From contig NZ_LT629755.1 of NCBI RefSeq assembly GCF_900104685.1, forward strand, positions 1,860,001 through 1,924,000: a stretch of 64,000 nt of DNA. The letters run 5' to 3'. The position numbers and the translations under genes were made by a program. The notes beneath the pieces are model-generated. The model ran no database searches and was not told the origin of the DNA. It saw nothing but the letters and a program-made list of their open reading frames with translations. Source of the DNA: Agromyces flavus (lineage in GTDB: Bacteria > Actinomycetota > Actinomycetes > Actinomycetales > Microbacteriaceae). Shown piece after piece: positions 16,686-28,251 of the stretch; position 1 is the first letter of the stretch, and every line of letters begins with the position of its first letter.

Positions 16686-18463
16686 CAGGCGAGCCCGGCG
16701 AGCGCCGCCTGGACCCGGAAGTCGGGCACGCGGTCCACGAGCTCGGCGAACGTGCCCTGCGCGACGATCCGGCCGTCGTTGAGGTAGCAGAGCAGGTCGT
16801 TGTCGCGGACCGTCGAGAGGCGATGGGCCACCGACACCACGGTCACCTTGCCCTGGAGCTCGCGGATGGCGCGCGAGACATCCGCCTCGGTCTTCGTGTC
16901 GAGGGCGCTGGTCGCCTCGTCGAGCACGAGCACGAGCGGCTCGCTGTACAGCGCGCGGGCGATGCCGAGGCGCTGGCGCTGCCCGCCCGACAGCGAGATG
17001 CCCGCGTCGCCGATGAGCGAGTCCATGCCCCCGGGGCGCGCCGCGATGGCGGGCCACAGCTGCGCGCGCTCGAGCGCGCGGCGCACGCGGTCGTAGTCGA
17101 TCTCGCCCTCCCACGACAGCGCGACGTTCTGGGCGACCGAGCCGTTGAAGAGCGCGACCTGCTGCGGCACGTAGCCGACCCGGTCGCGCCAGGCCGCGAG
17201 CACGCGCTCGAGCGGCATGCCGTCGACCTCGATCGTGCCCTGCGAGGGCGAGATGAGGCCGAGCAGGATGTCGACGATGGTGGACTTGCCCGCACCGGAC
17301 GGTCCGACCAGCCCGACGGTCGAGCCCATCGGGATGTCGAGGTCGATGCCGTCGACGGCCGGACGGTCGGACTCGGGGTAGCTGAACGAGACGTCGTGCA
17401 GCACGAGTCGCCGGGGCTCGCCCTGCAGCGGCTCGTGGCCGATCTCCTCGGCGCGGCGCAGGTGCTCCTGAGCGTCCTCGACGTCGCCGACGACCATCTC
17501 GACGTGGGGCGCGTTGGCCTGGGCGTTCGTGAGCAGCCCCTGGAACGAGATGATCGAGGGGACGATGCGGAACCCGGCGACGCCGAACAGCGCGACGGCG
17601 GCGATCGCCTCGGGGAGGCCGCCGATGAGGTACGCCGCCCCGCCGACGATCACGAAGCCGCCGACGAGCGCGCCGTCGAGCACGAACTTCGGCACGGCGC
17701 CGAGGAAGTAGAGGTTGGCGCGGGCCCGCGTCGACGAGATGCGGTTGCGGTGCACGTTCGCCGCGACCTCGGCCGCCTTGTTCCGCAGCGTGATCTCCTT
17801 CAGCGCATTGACCATGTCGGTCATGATCGATGCGGCGCGGATGGAGTAGTCGCGGTTGACCCGGCCGGCCTGCACGGCGCGACGCCCGACCCACCGGTAC
17901 AGCAGCAGGGCGATGAGGCCGAGGTAGACGAGGGTGATGAACGCGGTCAGCGGCGCTGCGACCAGCACGACGACGAAGACGGCCACGAACGTCGTGAGCA
18001 GCGACGGCAGGGTGATCACCGGCAGGAGGAACCCGGTCGTGGTCGTCGCGACGCCGACGTCGACCAGGCGGACGAGCTGGGACGTGCTGCGCGTGATGCG
18101 CTCGACCCACGGGGCGCGGATGTACGCGTCGAACAGCCGGTCTCCCACGGTGAGCTCGTACTTGGCGAACTTGCGGGTCGCGAACCACTGGAGGAGGACG
18201 TTCAGGCCCGACTTGAGGATGATCAGCAGCGACACGACGAGGAGGACCCACACGTAGCCGTCGGTGCCGACCTCGCCGATGATCGGGAACGGGATCGGCG
18301 CGTACTGCACCATCGATCCGAGCGCGAGCGCGAGGATGCCGAGGGCCACGATGTCGATGAGGGCGAGCGCACTGGAGAGGACCACGAACCACCACAGGAA
18401 CGCGCGTTCCTCGGGCGGCAGGATGGGCAGCAGGCGGCGCAAGGTGCGCCAGATGAGCTTCAC
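16685..18463 (-). CDS. PglK/MsbA-like ABC exporter (fused permease-ATPase)
   Basis: A 592-residue half-transporter: six membrane segments in residues 1-320, then an ABC ATPase. Motifs seen are Walker A (GPSGAGKSTIVD), the Q-loop (YVPQQVALFNGSV), signature LSGGQRQRLGIARAL, Walker B LVLVLDEATSALD and the H-loop SVAHR. The N-terminal pattern (PEERAFLWWFVVLSSALALIDIVALGILALAL) resembles PglK-type flippases of lipid-linked oligosaccharides. It is followed by an overlapping glycosyltransferase gene, which fits glycan export. GTG 18463 is preferred because AGGAG lies upstream, at 11 bases, which is long. A start at 18484 would add seven residues and place AGGAG inside the gene. Confidence 0.8.
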   Translation of the reverse strand: MKLIWRTLRRLLPILPPEERAFLWWFVVLSSALALIDIVALGILALALGSMVQYAPIPFPIIGEVGTDGYVWVLLVVSLLIILKSGLNVLLQWFATRKFAKYELTVGDRLFDAYIRAPWVERITRSTSQLVRLVDVGVATTTTGFLLPVITLPSLLTTFVAVFVVVLVAAPLTAFITLVYLGLIALLLYRWVGRRAVQAGRVNRDYSIRAASIMTDMVNALKEITLRNKAAEVAANVHRNRISSTRARANLYFLGAVPKFVLDGALVGGFVIVGGAAYLIGGLPEAIAAVALFGVAGFRIVPSIISFQGLLTNAQANAPHVEMVVGDVEDAQEHLRRAEEIGHEPLQGEPRRLVLHDVSFSYPESDRPAVDGIDLDIPMGSTVGLVGPSGAGKSTIVDILLGLISPSQGTIEVDGMPLERVLAAWRDRVGYVPQQVALFNGSVAQNVALSWEGEIDYDRVRRALERAQLWPAIAARPGGMDSLIGDAGISLSGGQRQRLGIARALYSEPLVLVLDEATSALDTKTEADVSRAIRELQGKVTVVSVAHRLSTVRDNDLLCYLNDGRIVAQGTFAELVDRVPDFRVQAALAGLA

Positions 18464-18593
18464 GGAACCAGATTCTCCTCTCACGTGTCGCGGGGGTCAT
18501 CCTCCCACATCGCCGGTGCGAGGCCACTGAGTCCCCGCGGTCCGGGGATCCCGCCCCGGGGTCGCGCTCCGGAGGCTCCCGTTTCGTCACTGG

Positions 18594-18599
18594 TACGAT
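18594..18599 (+). promoter_or_regulatory. -10 box of a probable leaderless promoter
   Basis: TACGAT followed by six bases and ATG at 18606. It would open the same-strand run of nine genes from 18606 to 28251. Confidence 0.5.
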
Positions 18600-18605
18600 C
18601 CCTCC

Positions 18606-19343
18606 ATGCTTCCGAGGCCTCAGGGCACGCTCATCGTGCTGCCCGCGTTCAACGAGGAGGCCTCGGTCGGACCCGTCCTGCAGGAGATCCAGCGCGCGAT
18701 GCCGGGGGTTCCCTGCCTCGTCGTCGACGACGGGTCGACGGATGCCACGGCCGAACGCGCACGCGCCGCGGGCGCCACCGTGCTCCAGCTGCCGTTCAAC
18801 CTCGGCGTCGGCGGGGCGATGCGCGCCGGCTTCCGGTACGCCGAGGACGAGGGCTATCGCACGGTCGTCCAGCTCGACGCCGACGGCCAGCACGATCCGG
18901 CCGAGGTTCCCGAGCTCATCGCCGCGCTCGGCGAGGCCGACATCGCGATCGGTGCCCGGTTCGCCGGCAAGGGCTCGTACTCGACGCGTGGGCCGCGACG
19001 TTGGGCGATGCTCGTGCTGTCGCGCGTGATCAGCGGGATCAGCCGCACGCGACTGACCGACACCACGAGCGGCTTCAAGGCCAACGGACCGCGGGCGATC
19101 GCGCTGTTCGCCCAGCACTACCCGGCCGAGTACCTCGGCGATACCGTCGAGGCGCTGGTCATCGCGGCCAGGGCGGGCCTGCGCATCCGCCAGGTCCCGG
19201 TCGCGATGCGGCCGCGCCAGGGCGGCGAGCCCTCGCACCGCCCGGTCAAGGCGGCCGTGTACCTCGTCCGCGCGTTCGTGGCGCTGGGCTTCGCGCTGTT
19301 GCGACCCCGCGTGATCATCCCCGAGAGCGGAGGCAGCCGATGA
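18606..19343 (+). CDS. Polyprenyl-phosphate glycosyltransferase (DPM1-like, GT2)
   Basis: A 245-residue family 2 enzyme of the dolichyl-phosphate mannose synthase type. Visible motifs are LIVLPAFNEEASVG (residues 9-22), VVDDGSTDAT (39-48), LGVGGAMRAGF and the metal motif QLDADGQHDP (about 90-99). A TSGFKANGPRAI segment also fits the DPM1 family. It lacks the two C-terminal membrane helices seen in some relatives but ends in a hydrophobic stretch. Such enzymes load a sugar on undecaprenyl phosphate for use outside the membrane. The next gene, a DUF2304 membrane protein, overlaps by ATGA; this pair is commonly found together and the small protein may anchor it. Confidence 0.85.
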   Translation: MLPRPQGTLIVLPAFNEEASVGPVLQEIQRAMPGVPCLVVDDGSTDATAERARAAGATVLQLPFNLGVGGAMRAGFRYAEDEGYRTVVQLDADGQHDPAEVPELIAALGEADIAIGARFAGKGSYSTRGPRRWAMLVLSRVISGISRTRLTDTTSGFKANGPRAIALFAQHYPAEYLGDTVEALVIAARAGLRIRQVPVAMRPRQGGEPSHRPVKAAVYLVRAFVALGFALLRPRVIIPESGGSR

Positions 19344-19726
19344 GCACGGGCACCTACCTGCTCGGCGTGGTCGCGTCGGTCATCGCGTTCGCGGCGGTCG
19401 TGGAGCTGCTGCGACGCCGGCGGCTCCGCGAGCGGCACGCGGTGTGGTGGTTCATCGCGGCCCTCGGGGCACTCGTCGTCGGCATCTTCCCGTCGACGCT
19501 GACCTGGGCCGCCGACGTGCTGAGCGTGGAGGTCCCGACCAACCTCGTCTTCTTCGTCAGCATCGTCATCCTGTTCCTCGTCAGCCTCCAGCACGCCGGT
19601 GAGCTCACCGATCTCGAGGACCGCACCAGGACCCTCGCCGAGGAGGTCGCGCTGCAACGGGTAAAGTTGGAGCGCCTGGACGGCGCGTCGCGACCCGACG
19701 ACGCCGAGACGGACTCCCCCGACTGA
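19340..19726 (+). CDS. Small membrane protein, DUF2304 family
   Basis: A 128-residue protein with three hydrophobic segments (about 5-22, 34-55, 68-90) followed by a coiled-coil tail (LEDRTRTLAEEVALQRVKLERL) and an acidic end. The WWFIAALGALVVGIFP segment and overall layout match DUF2304 proteins, which are found next to DPM1-like glycosyltransferases. Its ATG overlaps the stop of that gene. No catalytic residues are evident; a role as membrane partner is inference. TAAAGT at 19662-19667 inside the gene could be a promoter for the next gene. Confidence 0.8.
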   Translation: MSTGTYLLGVVASVIAFAAVVELLRRRRLRERHAVWWFIAALGALVVGIFPSTLTWAADVLSVEVPTNLVFFVSIVILFLVSLQHAGELTDLEDRTRTLAEEVALQRVKLERLDGASRPDDAETDSPD

Positions 19727-19776
19727 TCGCCGCCGCACGCCCGCACGCGGGCATCCGGCCGGAAAGGACACCCCCC

Positions 19777-20367
19777 GTGACAACGATCGCTGCGAGTGCG
19801 GACGTCGCCGACGACGCCACCATCGGCGAGGGAAGCAAGGTCTGGCACCTCGCGCAGGTGCGCGAGGGCGCCCGCCTCGGCGAGAACTGCATCGTCGGCC
19901 GGGGCGCCTACATCGGCAGCGGCGTCGTCATGGGCGACAACTGCAAGGTGCAGAACTACGCGCTCGTCTACGAGCCGGCCGAGCTCGGCCAGGGCGTGTT
20001 CATCGGTCCCGCCGTGGTACTGACCAACGACACGTACCCGCGCGCCGTCGGCCCCGACGGCTCGCTGAAGAGCGCCCGCGACTGGACGCCGGTCGGCGTC
20101 ACCATCCGCGACGGCGCGTCGATCGGCGCCCGCGCCGTGTGCGTCGCGCCCGTGACCATCGGTCGCTGGGCGACGGTCGCCGCGGGCGCGGTGGTGACGA
20201 AGGACGTCCCGGACTTCGCGCTCGTCGCCGGCGTCCCGGCCCGACGCATCCGCTGGGTCGGCAAGGCGGGCGTGCCGCTCGAGCAGCGCGGCGACGCATG
20301 GGTGTGCCCCGAGACGGGCGAACGATACATCGAAGACGCAGGGATCCTGCGGGAGGAGCAGTCATGA
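19777..20367 (+). CDS. Left-handed beta-helix N-acetyltransferase (WbpD/WlbB-like)
   Basis: A 196-residue protein built from hexapeptide repeats (VADDATIGEG, CIVGRGAYIGSGVVMGDN, TVAAGAVVTKDV), the fold of acetyl-CoA-dependent sugar acetyltransferases. The KVWHLAQVREGA start and the KVQNYALVYEPAELGQGVFIGPAVVLTND segment match WbpD/WlbB, which acetylates the 3-amino group of UDP-GlcNAc3NA. A basic VPARRIRWVGK segment ends the helix, and a short cysteine-containing tail follows. Its stop overlaps the aminotransferase start, and the oxidoreductase follows, giving the expected B-E-D set. GTG 19777 has AAAGGA upstream. Confidence 0.87.
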   Translation: MTTIAASADVADDATIGEGSKVWHLAQVREGARLGENCIVGRGAYIGSGVVMGDNCKVQNYALVYEPAELGQGVFIGPAVVLTNDTYPRAVGPDGSLKSARDWTPVGVTIRDGASIGARAVCVAPVTIGRWATVAAGAVVTKDVPDFALVAGVPARRIRWVGKAGVPLEQRGDAWVCPETGERYIEDAGILREEQS

Positions 20368-21452
20368 GCGAGTTCATCCCGGCCGCCAAGCCGATCGTCG
20401 GCGAGGAGGAGCGCGCTGCGGTCGACGCGGTGCTGGCCTCCGGCATGCTGGCGCAGGGCGCCGAGGTCGCCACGTTCGAGCAGGAGTTCTCGGACGTGCT
20501 GCTCGACGGCCGCGCCGTCGTCGCCGTGAACTCCGGCACGGCCGGCCAGCACCTCGGGCTGCTCGCCTCGGGGATCGGTCCCGGCGACGAGGTCATCGTG
20601 CCGTCGTTCACATTCGCCGCGACGGCGAACTCGGTGGCCCTGACGGGCGCCACGCCGGTCTTCGCCGACATCGAGCCCGACCACTTCAACCTCGACCCGG
20701 CCGATGTCGCGTCACGCATCACCGAGCGCACGGTCGGCATCATGCCCGTGCACCTCTACGGCCACCCGGCGAACATGACGGCGTTCGAGGAGCTCGCGAC
20801 CCAGCACGGCCTGGCGCTCTTCGAGGACGCCGCGCAGGCGCATGGGGCGAGCCTCGACGGCCGCAAGGTCGGCACGTTCGGCCGCTTCGCGATGTTCAGC
20901 CTCTACCCGACGAAGAACATGACGAGCGGCGAGGGCGGCATGGTCTCGACGGGCGAGGCCGATGTCGAGCGGATGCTGCGACTCCTGCGCAACCAGGGCA
21001 TGGAGAAGCAGTACGAGAACGAGGTCGTGGGCTTCAACGCCCGCATGACCAACATCCACGCCGCGATCGGCCGCGTGCAGCTCACCAAGGTGCTCGGCTG
21101 GACCGAGACCCGCCGCCGCAACGCGGCCTTCCTCGACGCGAACCTCGAGGGCGTCGTCACGCCGCCGGTCGCCGAGGGCGCCGAGCACGTCTACCACCAG
21201 TACACGATCCGGGTTCCGGAAGACCGCGACGCGTTCGCCACCGCGCTGCGCGAGCAGTACCAGATCGGATCGGGCGTCTACTACCCCATCCCCAACCACC
21301 GCCTCCCGTCGTTCGGCCTCGAGCTCGACCTGCCCGAGACCGAGCGCGCGGCCCGCGAGGTGCTCTCGCTGCCCGTGCACCCCTCGCTCTCCGAGGCCGA
21401 CCTCGAGCGCATCGTCTCCGCGGTGAACGCGCTCGCGAAGGCGGGTGCGTGA
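20364..21452 (+). CDS. DegT/DnrJ/EryC1 sugar aminotransferase (WbpE/WlbC-like)
   Basis: A 362-residue PLP enzyme. Landmarks are VNSGTAGQHLGLLA (PLP phosphate site), PSFTFAATANSV, LFEDAAQAHGA with the PLP-nitrogen aspartate, and the Schiff-base lysine in SLYPTKNMTSGEGG (about residue 185). The next motif, RNQGMEKQYENEVVGFNARM, and NHRLPSFG near the end fit WbpE/WlbC, which aminates the 3-keto group of UDP-GlcNAc-derived uronic acid using glutamate. It lies between the acetyltransferase and the Gfo/Idh/MocA oxidoreductase, with overlapping start and stop codons on both sides, which strongly supports this pathway. Confidence 0.9.
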   Translation: MSEFIPAAKPIVGEEERAAVDAVLASGMLAQGAEVATFEQEFSDVLLDGRAVVAVNSGTAGQHLGLLASGIGPGDEVIVPSFTFAATANSVALTGATPVFADIEPDHFNLDPADVASRITERTVGIMPVHLYGHPANMTAFEELATQHGLALFEDAAQAHGASLDGRKVGTFGRFAMFSLYPTKNMTSGEGGMVSTGEADVERMLRLLRNQGMEKQYENEVVGFNARMTNIHAAIGRVQLTKVLGWTETRRRNAAFLDANLEGVVTPPVAEGAEHVYHQYTIRVPEDRDAFATALREQYQIGSGVYYPIPNHRLPSFGLELDLPETERAAREVLSLPVHPSLSEADLERIVSAVNALAKAGA

Positions 21453-22447
21453 TGGCGGAACTCCGGATCGGCGTCATCGGCCTCGGCATGATGGGCCGTC
21501 ACCACGTGCGCGTCACGCGTGAGGTCGACGGGGTTCGCCTCGTCGCCGTCGCCGACGCGCAGGGCGACCCCCACGGCGTCGCGGGCGGGCTCCCCGTCCT
21601 CGAGTCCGTCGCGGCCCTCATCGAGCAGGGAATCGACGCGGCGGTCGTCGCCGTGCCGACCGGCTACCACGAGGCCGTCGCGCTCGAGCTCGCGAACGCG
21701 GGGGTGCACACGCTGGTCGAGAAGCCCATCGCGAGCGACAGCGCCGCGGGCGAGCGGGTCGCCGCCGCGTTCGAGCGGGCCGGACTGGTCGGTGCGGTCG
21801 GGCACATCGAGCGCTACAACCCCGCCCTGCAGGACCTGCGCCGCCGCCTCGAGGAGGGCGAGCTCGGGGACCTCTACCAGATCGCCACGCGTCGACAGGG
21901 CCCCTTCCCGGCTCGCATCGCCGACGTCGGGGTCGTGAAGGACCTCGGCACCCACGACATCGACCTCACCGCCTGGCTCGCGCAGTCCCGGTACACGGCC
22001 ATCGCGGCTCGCACCACCACGCGCAGCGGACGGCCGCACGAGGACATGGTCTCCGCGACGGGCCAGCTCGAGAGCGGGGCGATCACGAACCACCTCGTGA
22101 ACTGGCTCTCGCCGATGAAGGAGCGCATCACGGTCGTCACCGGCGAGCGCGGCGCGTTCGTGGCCGACACGGTCAGCGCCGACCTCGCGTTCTACGAGAA
22201 CGGCACGCAGACCACCGAGTGGGAGTCCGTTGCGGCGTTCCGCGGCGTCTCCGAGGGGTCGATGACCCGTTACGCGCTCACCAAGCGCGAGCCGCTCCGG
22301 TCCGAGCACGAGGCCTTCCGCGACGCCATCCTCGGCATCTCGTCGAACACGGTCACCATGCGCGAGGGCCTGACGACCCTGCGCGTGGCCGAGGCCGTCG
22401 TCGACTCCGCGCGCACCGGCCAGTCGCGATCGCTGCCCGCCGCGTAG
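21452..22447 (+). CDS. Gfo/Idh/MocA oxidoreductase (WbpB/WlbA-like)
   Basis: A 331-residue NAD(P)-dependent oxidoreductase with Rossmann motif VIGLGMMGRHHVR (about 8-20), the EKPIAS motif of the family (about 90-95, with the structural lysine), and GHIERYNP in the middle. It has the DLGTHDIDL active-site region, with a histidine placed as in WlbA-type enzymes. WbpB/WlbA oxidises C3 of UDP-GlcNAcA to supply the aminotransferase. ATG 21452 overlaps the upstream TGA; GTG 21449 is an alternative one codon earlier. A role on another UDP-sugar cannot be excluded, but the neighbours are specific. Confidence 0.85.
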   Translation: MAELRIGVIGLGMMGRHHVRVTREVDGVRLVAVADAQGDPHGVAGGLPVLESVAALIEQGIDAAVVAVPTGYHEAVALELANAGVHTLVEKPIASDSAAGERVAAAFERAGLVGAVGHIERYNPALQDLRRRLEEGELGDLYQIATRRQGPFPARIADVGVVKDLGTHDIDLTAWLAQSRYTAIAARTTTRSGRPHEDMVSATGQLESGAITNHLVNWLSPMKERITVVTGERGAFVADTVSADLAFYENGTQTTEWESVAAFRGVSEGSMTRYALTKREPLRSEHEAFRDAILGISSNTVTMREGLTTLRVAEAVVDSARTGQSRSLPAA

Positions 22448-22499
22448 CGATGGCGGACGCCCCCGAGTCCTCATCGCCTCGCGCCTGTTCGCGCCCGAG

Positions 22500-24897
<2,398 letters not shown>

Positions 24898-24916
24898 GCC
24901 GAGCCCGCTCGCACCG

Positions 24917-26926
24917 ATGACCTGGTTGGAGGCCGTGCCCGCGATCGCCGTCGCGATCGTGCTCTTCGTCGTGCCCGGAGCGCCGTTCGCGATCCTGCTC
25001 GGACTGCGCGGGGCCGCGGCCCTCGGCGTCGCAGTCGCCGCCTCCGTGGGCATCGTCGGAGCGGCGTCGCTGCTCGCGCCGCTCATCGGGCTCGACTGGG
25101 GACTCCTCCCGGTCGGCATCGTGGCGCTCGTCGCCGCGCTCGTGTCCTGGGGCCTGCGCCGCTTCACCGCCCGCGCCGGCTCCGATCCCGGGCGGTGGTC
25201 CGAACTGCTCCCGGTCCTCGGCGGCGTCGCGACCGGCGGGGCGCTGATCCTCGCCACGCTGCTGCCCGGGATGGGTTCGCCGCGGCATCCCTCGCAGACC
25301 TACGACGCGCTGTTCCACCTCAACGCGATCCGCTGGATCGCCGACACCGCCGACGCCTCGCCGCTGCATATGACCATGACCACGCCGGCGGCGGCATCCG
25401 GCTTCTACCCGACCACCTGGCACGCATTCGCGGCACTCGCCATGCAGGCGACCGGTTCGAGCGTCGTCGTCACCGCGAACGCGGTCTCGCTCGCGGTCGC
25501 CGCGTTCGTGTGGCCGGTCGCGTGCGCCTTCCTGGTGCGGATGCTGTTCGGCTCGCGTCCGCTCGTCCTCGTGCTGGGCGGTGCGCTGAGCGCCGGCTTC
25601 GCCGCGTTCCCGTACCTGCTCGCGTGGTACGGCGTGCTGTACCCGAACTCGCTGGCGGTCGCGCTCGTCCCGGTCGCCCTCGGAGCGCTCGTGGGCCTGC
25701 TGCGCGGTGGCCCGCGCCGCCTCGGTCGGGCGGGCGCCGGAACCGCGCCCGATCCGGAGGTCGAGCCCGCGGCACGACCCGCCACCGGGGCGGGCATGAC
25801 CGCGACGGGCTGGGCGATCGCCGCGGTCATGGCGACGGGCGCCGCCACGATGGCGCACCCCAACGCGCTGTTCTCGGTGTTCGCGCTGAGCGCGCCCCTC
25901 GTCGTCAGCGCGGCCGTGCGCGGCCTGCGAGCGCCCTCCCGCGCCTCGCGTCGCGCGCTCATCGTGGTCGGCACCCTCGCGGTGTTCGCGGTCGAGGCCT
26001 TCGTGTGGACGCGCTTCGGCACCGGTGACAACGGCTGGCCGTCGGTGCGGCCCTTCTACCTCTCGGTCGCCGAGGCACTGCGCAACAGCCCGCTCGACAT
26101 CACGGTCGGCTGGGTCTCGACGATCCTCGTCCTCGTCGGCGTCATCGGCGGCCTCCTGCTGCGTCGCACCCCGGTGTGGCTCGTGGTGTCGTGGCTGCTC
26201 GCCGCGGTCCTGTTCGGCTTCGCCAACGGATGGCCCGAGGGCCCGCTCCGCACGGCGATCACCGGCCTCTGGTACAACGACGCGTTCCGCCTCGCCGCGC
26301 TCGGACCCGTCGTCGCCGTTCCGCTGGCCGCCATCGGACTCGTGCTGGTCCTCGAGTGGGTCGAGCTCGGGCTCCGGCGCCTCGCTCGCGGCCGCGGCGC
26401 CGAGCCCTCGAGCGGGCTCGTGCTCGGCGTCGTCGCGCTCGTCGCCGCGATCGCGGTCGTGGGGACCCAGTTCGGCGCCGTCCCGAGCATGCGGGGCGAC
26501 CTCGAGCGCTCGTTCCGCCTCGACGCGCAGAGCGCGTCCGTGAACCCCGACGAGCTCGAGTTGTTCGGCGACGTCGACCGACTCGTGCCAGAGGATGCCG
26601 TGATCGCCGGGAATCCGTGGAACGGCAGCGCGCTCGTCTACGCCTACACGGGCCGACGTGCGCTGTTCCCCCACGTGGGCGGCGCCTACCCGCCCGCGCA
26701 CCGCGCGATCGCCGAGGGGCTCGCCGACGCGACGCCCGAGGCGTGCGAGGCCGCGCGCGAACTCGGCGTCACCCACGTCATCGACTCCGACGACCGGATG
26801 CTGTTCGTCGACGACGCCCGCGCCGAGCTGTATCCCGGCCTGACCGACCTGCCGCGCGACCCCGAGGGCCTCACCTTGGTGGCCGAGCGCGGCGACGCGA
26901 GACTGTACGAGGTGACGGGCTGCTGA
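24917..26926 (+). CDS. Large polytopic membrane protein (DUF6541-like)
   Basis: A 669-residue protein with about twelve to fourteen hydrophobic segments over residues 1-520 and an extracytoplasmic C-terminal domain of about 150 residues (PEDAVIAGNPWNGSALVYAYTGRRALFPHVG and following). Segment TYDALFHLNAIRWIADTADASP after the fourth hydrophobic segment, and the globular tail, resemble the DUF6541 family and GT-C-like glycosyltransferases. A role in transferring a lipid-linked sugar on the outer face, perhaps using the product of the DPM1-like enzyme at 18606, is inference. A proline/glutamate-rich loop at about residues 272-295 is probably cytoplasmic. Confidence 0.72.
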   Translation: MTWLEAVPAIAVAIVLFVVPGAPFAILLGLRGAAALGVAVAASVGIVGAASLLAPLIGLDWGLLPVGIVALVAALVSWGLRRFTARAGSDPGRWSELLPVLGGVATGGALILATLLPGMGSPRHPSQTYDALFHLNAIRWIADTADASPLHMTMTTPAAASGFYPTTWHAFAALAMQATGSSVVVTANAVSLAVAAFVWPVACAFLVRMLFGSRPLVLVLGGALSAGFAAFPYLLAWYGVLYPNSLAVALVPVALGALVGLLRGGPRRLGRAGAGTAPDPEVEPAARPATGAGMTATGWAIAAVMATGAATMAHPNALFSVFALSAPLVVSAAVRGLRAPSRASRRALIVVGTLAVFAVEAFVWTRFGTGDNGWPSVRPFYLSVAEALRNSPLDITVGWVSTILVLVGVIGGLLLRRTPVWLVVSWLLAAVLFGFANGWPEGPLRTAITGLWYNDAFRLAALGPVVAVPLAAIGLVLVLEWVELGLRRLARGRGAEPSSGLVLGVVALVAAIAVVGTQFGAVPSMRGDLERSFRLDAQSASVNPDELELFGDVDRLVPEDAVIAGNPWNGSALVYAYTGRRALFPHVGGAYPPAHRAIAEGLADATPEACEAARELGVTHVIDSDDRMLFVDDARAELYPGLTDLPRDPEGLTLVAERGDARLYEVTGC

Positions 26927-26958
26927 GTCCCGCCACGACACGAGGAAGAGAGCACACG

Positions 26959-28251
26959 TTGAAGATCGCCGTCATCGCCCTGGGCAAGATCGGACTGCCG
27001 CTGGCCGTGCAGTTCGCGTCGAAGGGCCACGACGTCGTCGGCGTCGACGTCAACCCGCGCACCGTCGAACTCGTCAATGCCGGCACCGAGCCGTTCCCCG
27101 GTGAGGCGCACCTGCAGGAGCAGCTGTCCGAGCTCGTGCATGCAGGCCGGCTCCGCGCGACGACCGACTACGCCGACGCGATCCCCGGCGCCGACGCGGT
27201 CGTGCTCGTGGTGCCGCTCTTCGTGGACGCCGAGGCCCGCCCCGACTTCGGGTGGATGGATGCCGCGACGCGCTCGCTCGCGGAGCACCTCTCGCCGGGC
27301 ACGCTCGTCGCCTACGAGACGACGCTCCCCGTCGGCACGACGCGCGGACGCTGGAAGCCCATGCTCGAGGAGGTGTCGGGCCTGGTCGAGGGACGCGACT
27401 TCCACCTCGTGTTCTCTCCCGAGCGCGTGCTCACCGGCCGGGTCTTCGAGGACCTGCGCAAGTACCCCAAGCTCGTCGGCGGGCTCTCCGACGAGGGCGC
27501 CCGCCGCGCCGTCGAGTTCTACGAGGCCGTGCTCGACTTCGACGAGCGGACCGACCTCCCCCGCGCGAACGGCGTCTGGGACCTCGGGTCGGCCGAGGCG
27601 TCCGAGCTCGCGAAGCTCGCCGAGACGACCTACCGCGACGTGAACATCGGCCTCGCGAACCAGTTCGCGCGGTTCGCCCAGAAGTCCGGGGTCGACGTGT
27701 ACAAGGTCATCGAGGCCTCGAACTCGCAGCCCTACAGCCACATCCACCAGCCGGGCATCGCGGTCGGCGGGCACTGCATCCCGGTCTATCCGCGCCTGTA
27801 CCTCTGGAACGACCCCGACGCGACCGTCGTCCGCGCGGCGCGCGAGGCGAACCTCGACATGCCCGACTACGCGGTCGGCATGCTCGAGGGCGCATTCGGC
27901 GATCTCGCCGGAGCCAGGGTCGTGGTCCTCGGCGCCGCCTACCGCGGTGGCGTCAAGGAGACGGCGTTCTCGGGCGTCTTCGACACGGTGGAGTCGCTCC
28001 GCCGTCGCGGCGCCGAGCCGCTCGTGCACGATCCGCTGTACACCGACGAGGAGCTCGCCGGATACGGGTTCGCGCCGTACCGGCTGGGTGAGCCGGTCGA
28101 CGCGGCGATCGTCCAGGCCGACCACCGCGAGTACCGCGACCTCTCGCCGACCGACCTTCCCGGCGTGCGCGCGTTCATCGACGGGCGCCGTGTGAGCTCC
28201 GCCGAGGCGTGGGGCGACGACGTGACCTACCGGGTCATCGGCCGGGCCTGA
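26959..28251 (+). CDS. UDP-N-acetylhexosamine 6-dehydrogenase (WbpA-like)
   Basis: A 430-residue UDP-sugar dehydrogenase. The Rossmann motif reads VIALGKIGLPLA, with alanine in place of the first glycine. SPERVLTGR (153-161), the lysine/asparagine helix (AKLAETTYRDVNIGLANQF) and the catalytic Cys273 in GGHCIPVYP mark the WbpA/WbpO/WecC group that oxidises UDP-GlcNAc or UDP-ManNAc to the uronic acid. The neighbouring WbpB/E/D-like genes favour UDP-GlcNAc. TTG 26959 is the only suitable start, with a GAGGAAGAG stretch upstream. The stop overlaps the convergent glycosyltransferase gene by 17 bases. Confidence 0.87.
   Translation: MKIAVIALGKIGLPLAVQFASKGHDVVGVDVNPRTVELVNAGTEPFPGEAHLQEQLSELVHAGRLRATTDYADAIPGADAVVLVVPLFVDAEARPDFGWMDAATRSLAEHLSPGTLVAYETTLPVGTTRGRWKPMLEEVSGLVEGRDFHLVFSPERVLTGRVFEDLRKYPKLVGGLSDEGARRAVEFYEAVLDFDERTDLPRANGVWDLGSAEASELAKLAETTYRDVNIGLANQFARFAQKSGVDVYKVIEASNSQPYSHIHQPGIAVGGHCIPVYPRLYLWNDPDATVVRAAREANLDMPDYAVGMLEGAFGDLAGARVVVLGAAYRGGVKETAFSGVFDTVESLRRRGAEPLVHDPLYTDEELAGYGFAPYRLGEPVDAAIVQADHREYRDLSPTDLPGVRAFIDGRRVSSAEAWGDDVTYRVIGRA

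Noticed and set aside
15501..19238. A 1245-codon open frame on the minus strand
   Set aside because: Only 15501-16685 is protein-like (a glycosyltransferase). The rest is an alternate frame of the ABC exporter and antisense to the DPM1-like gene, rich in Arg/Ala/Pro.
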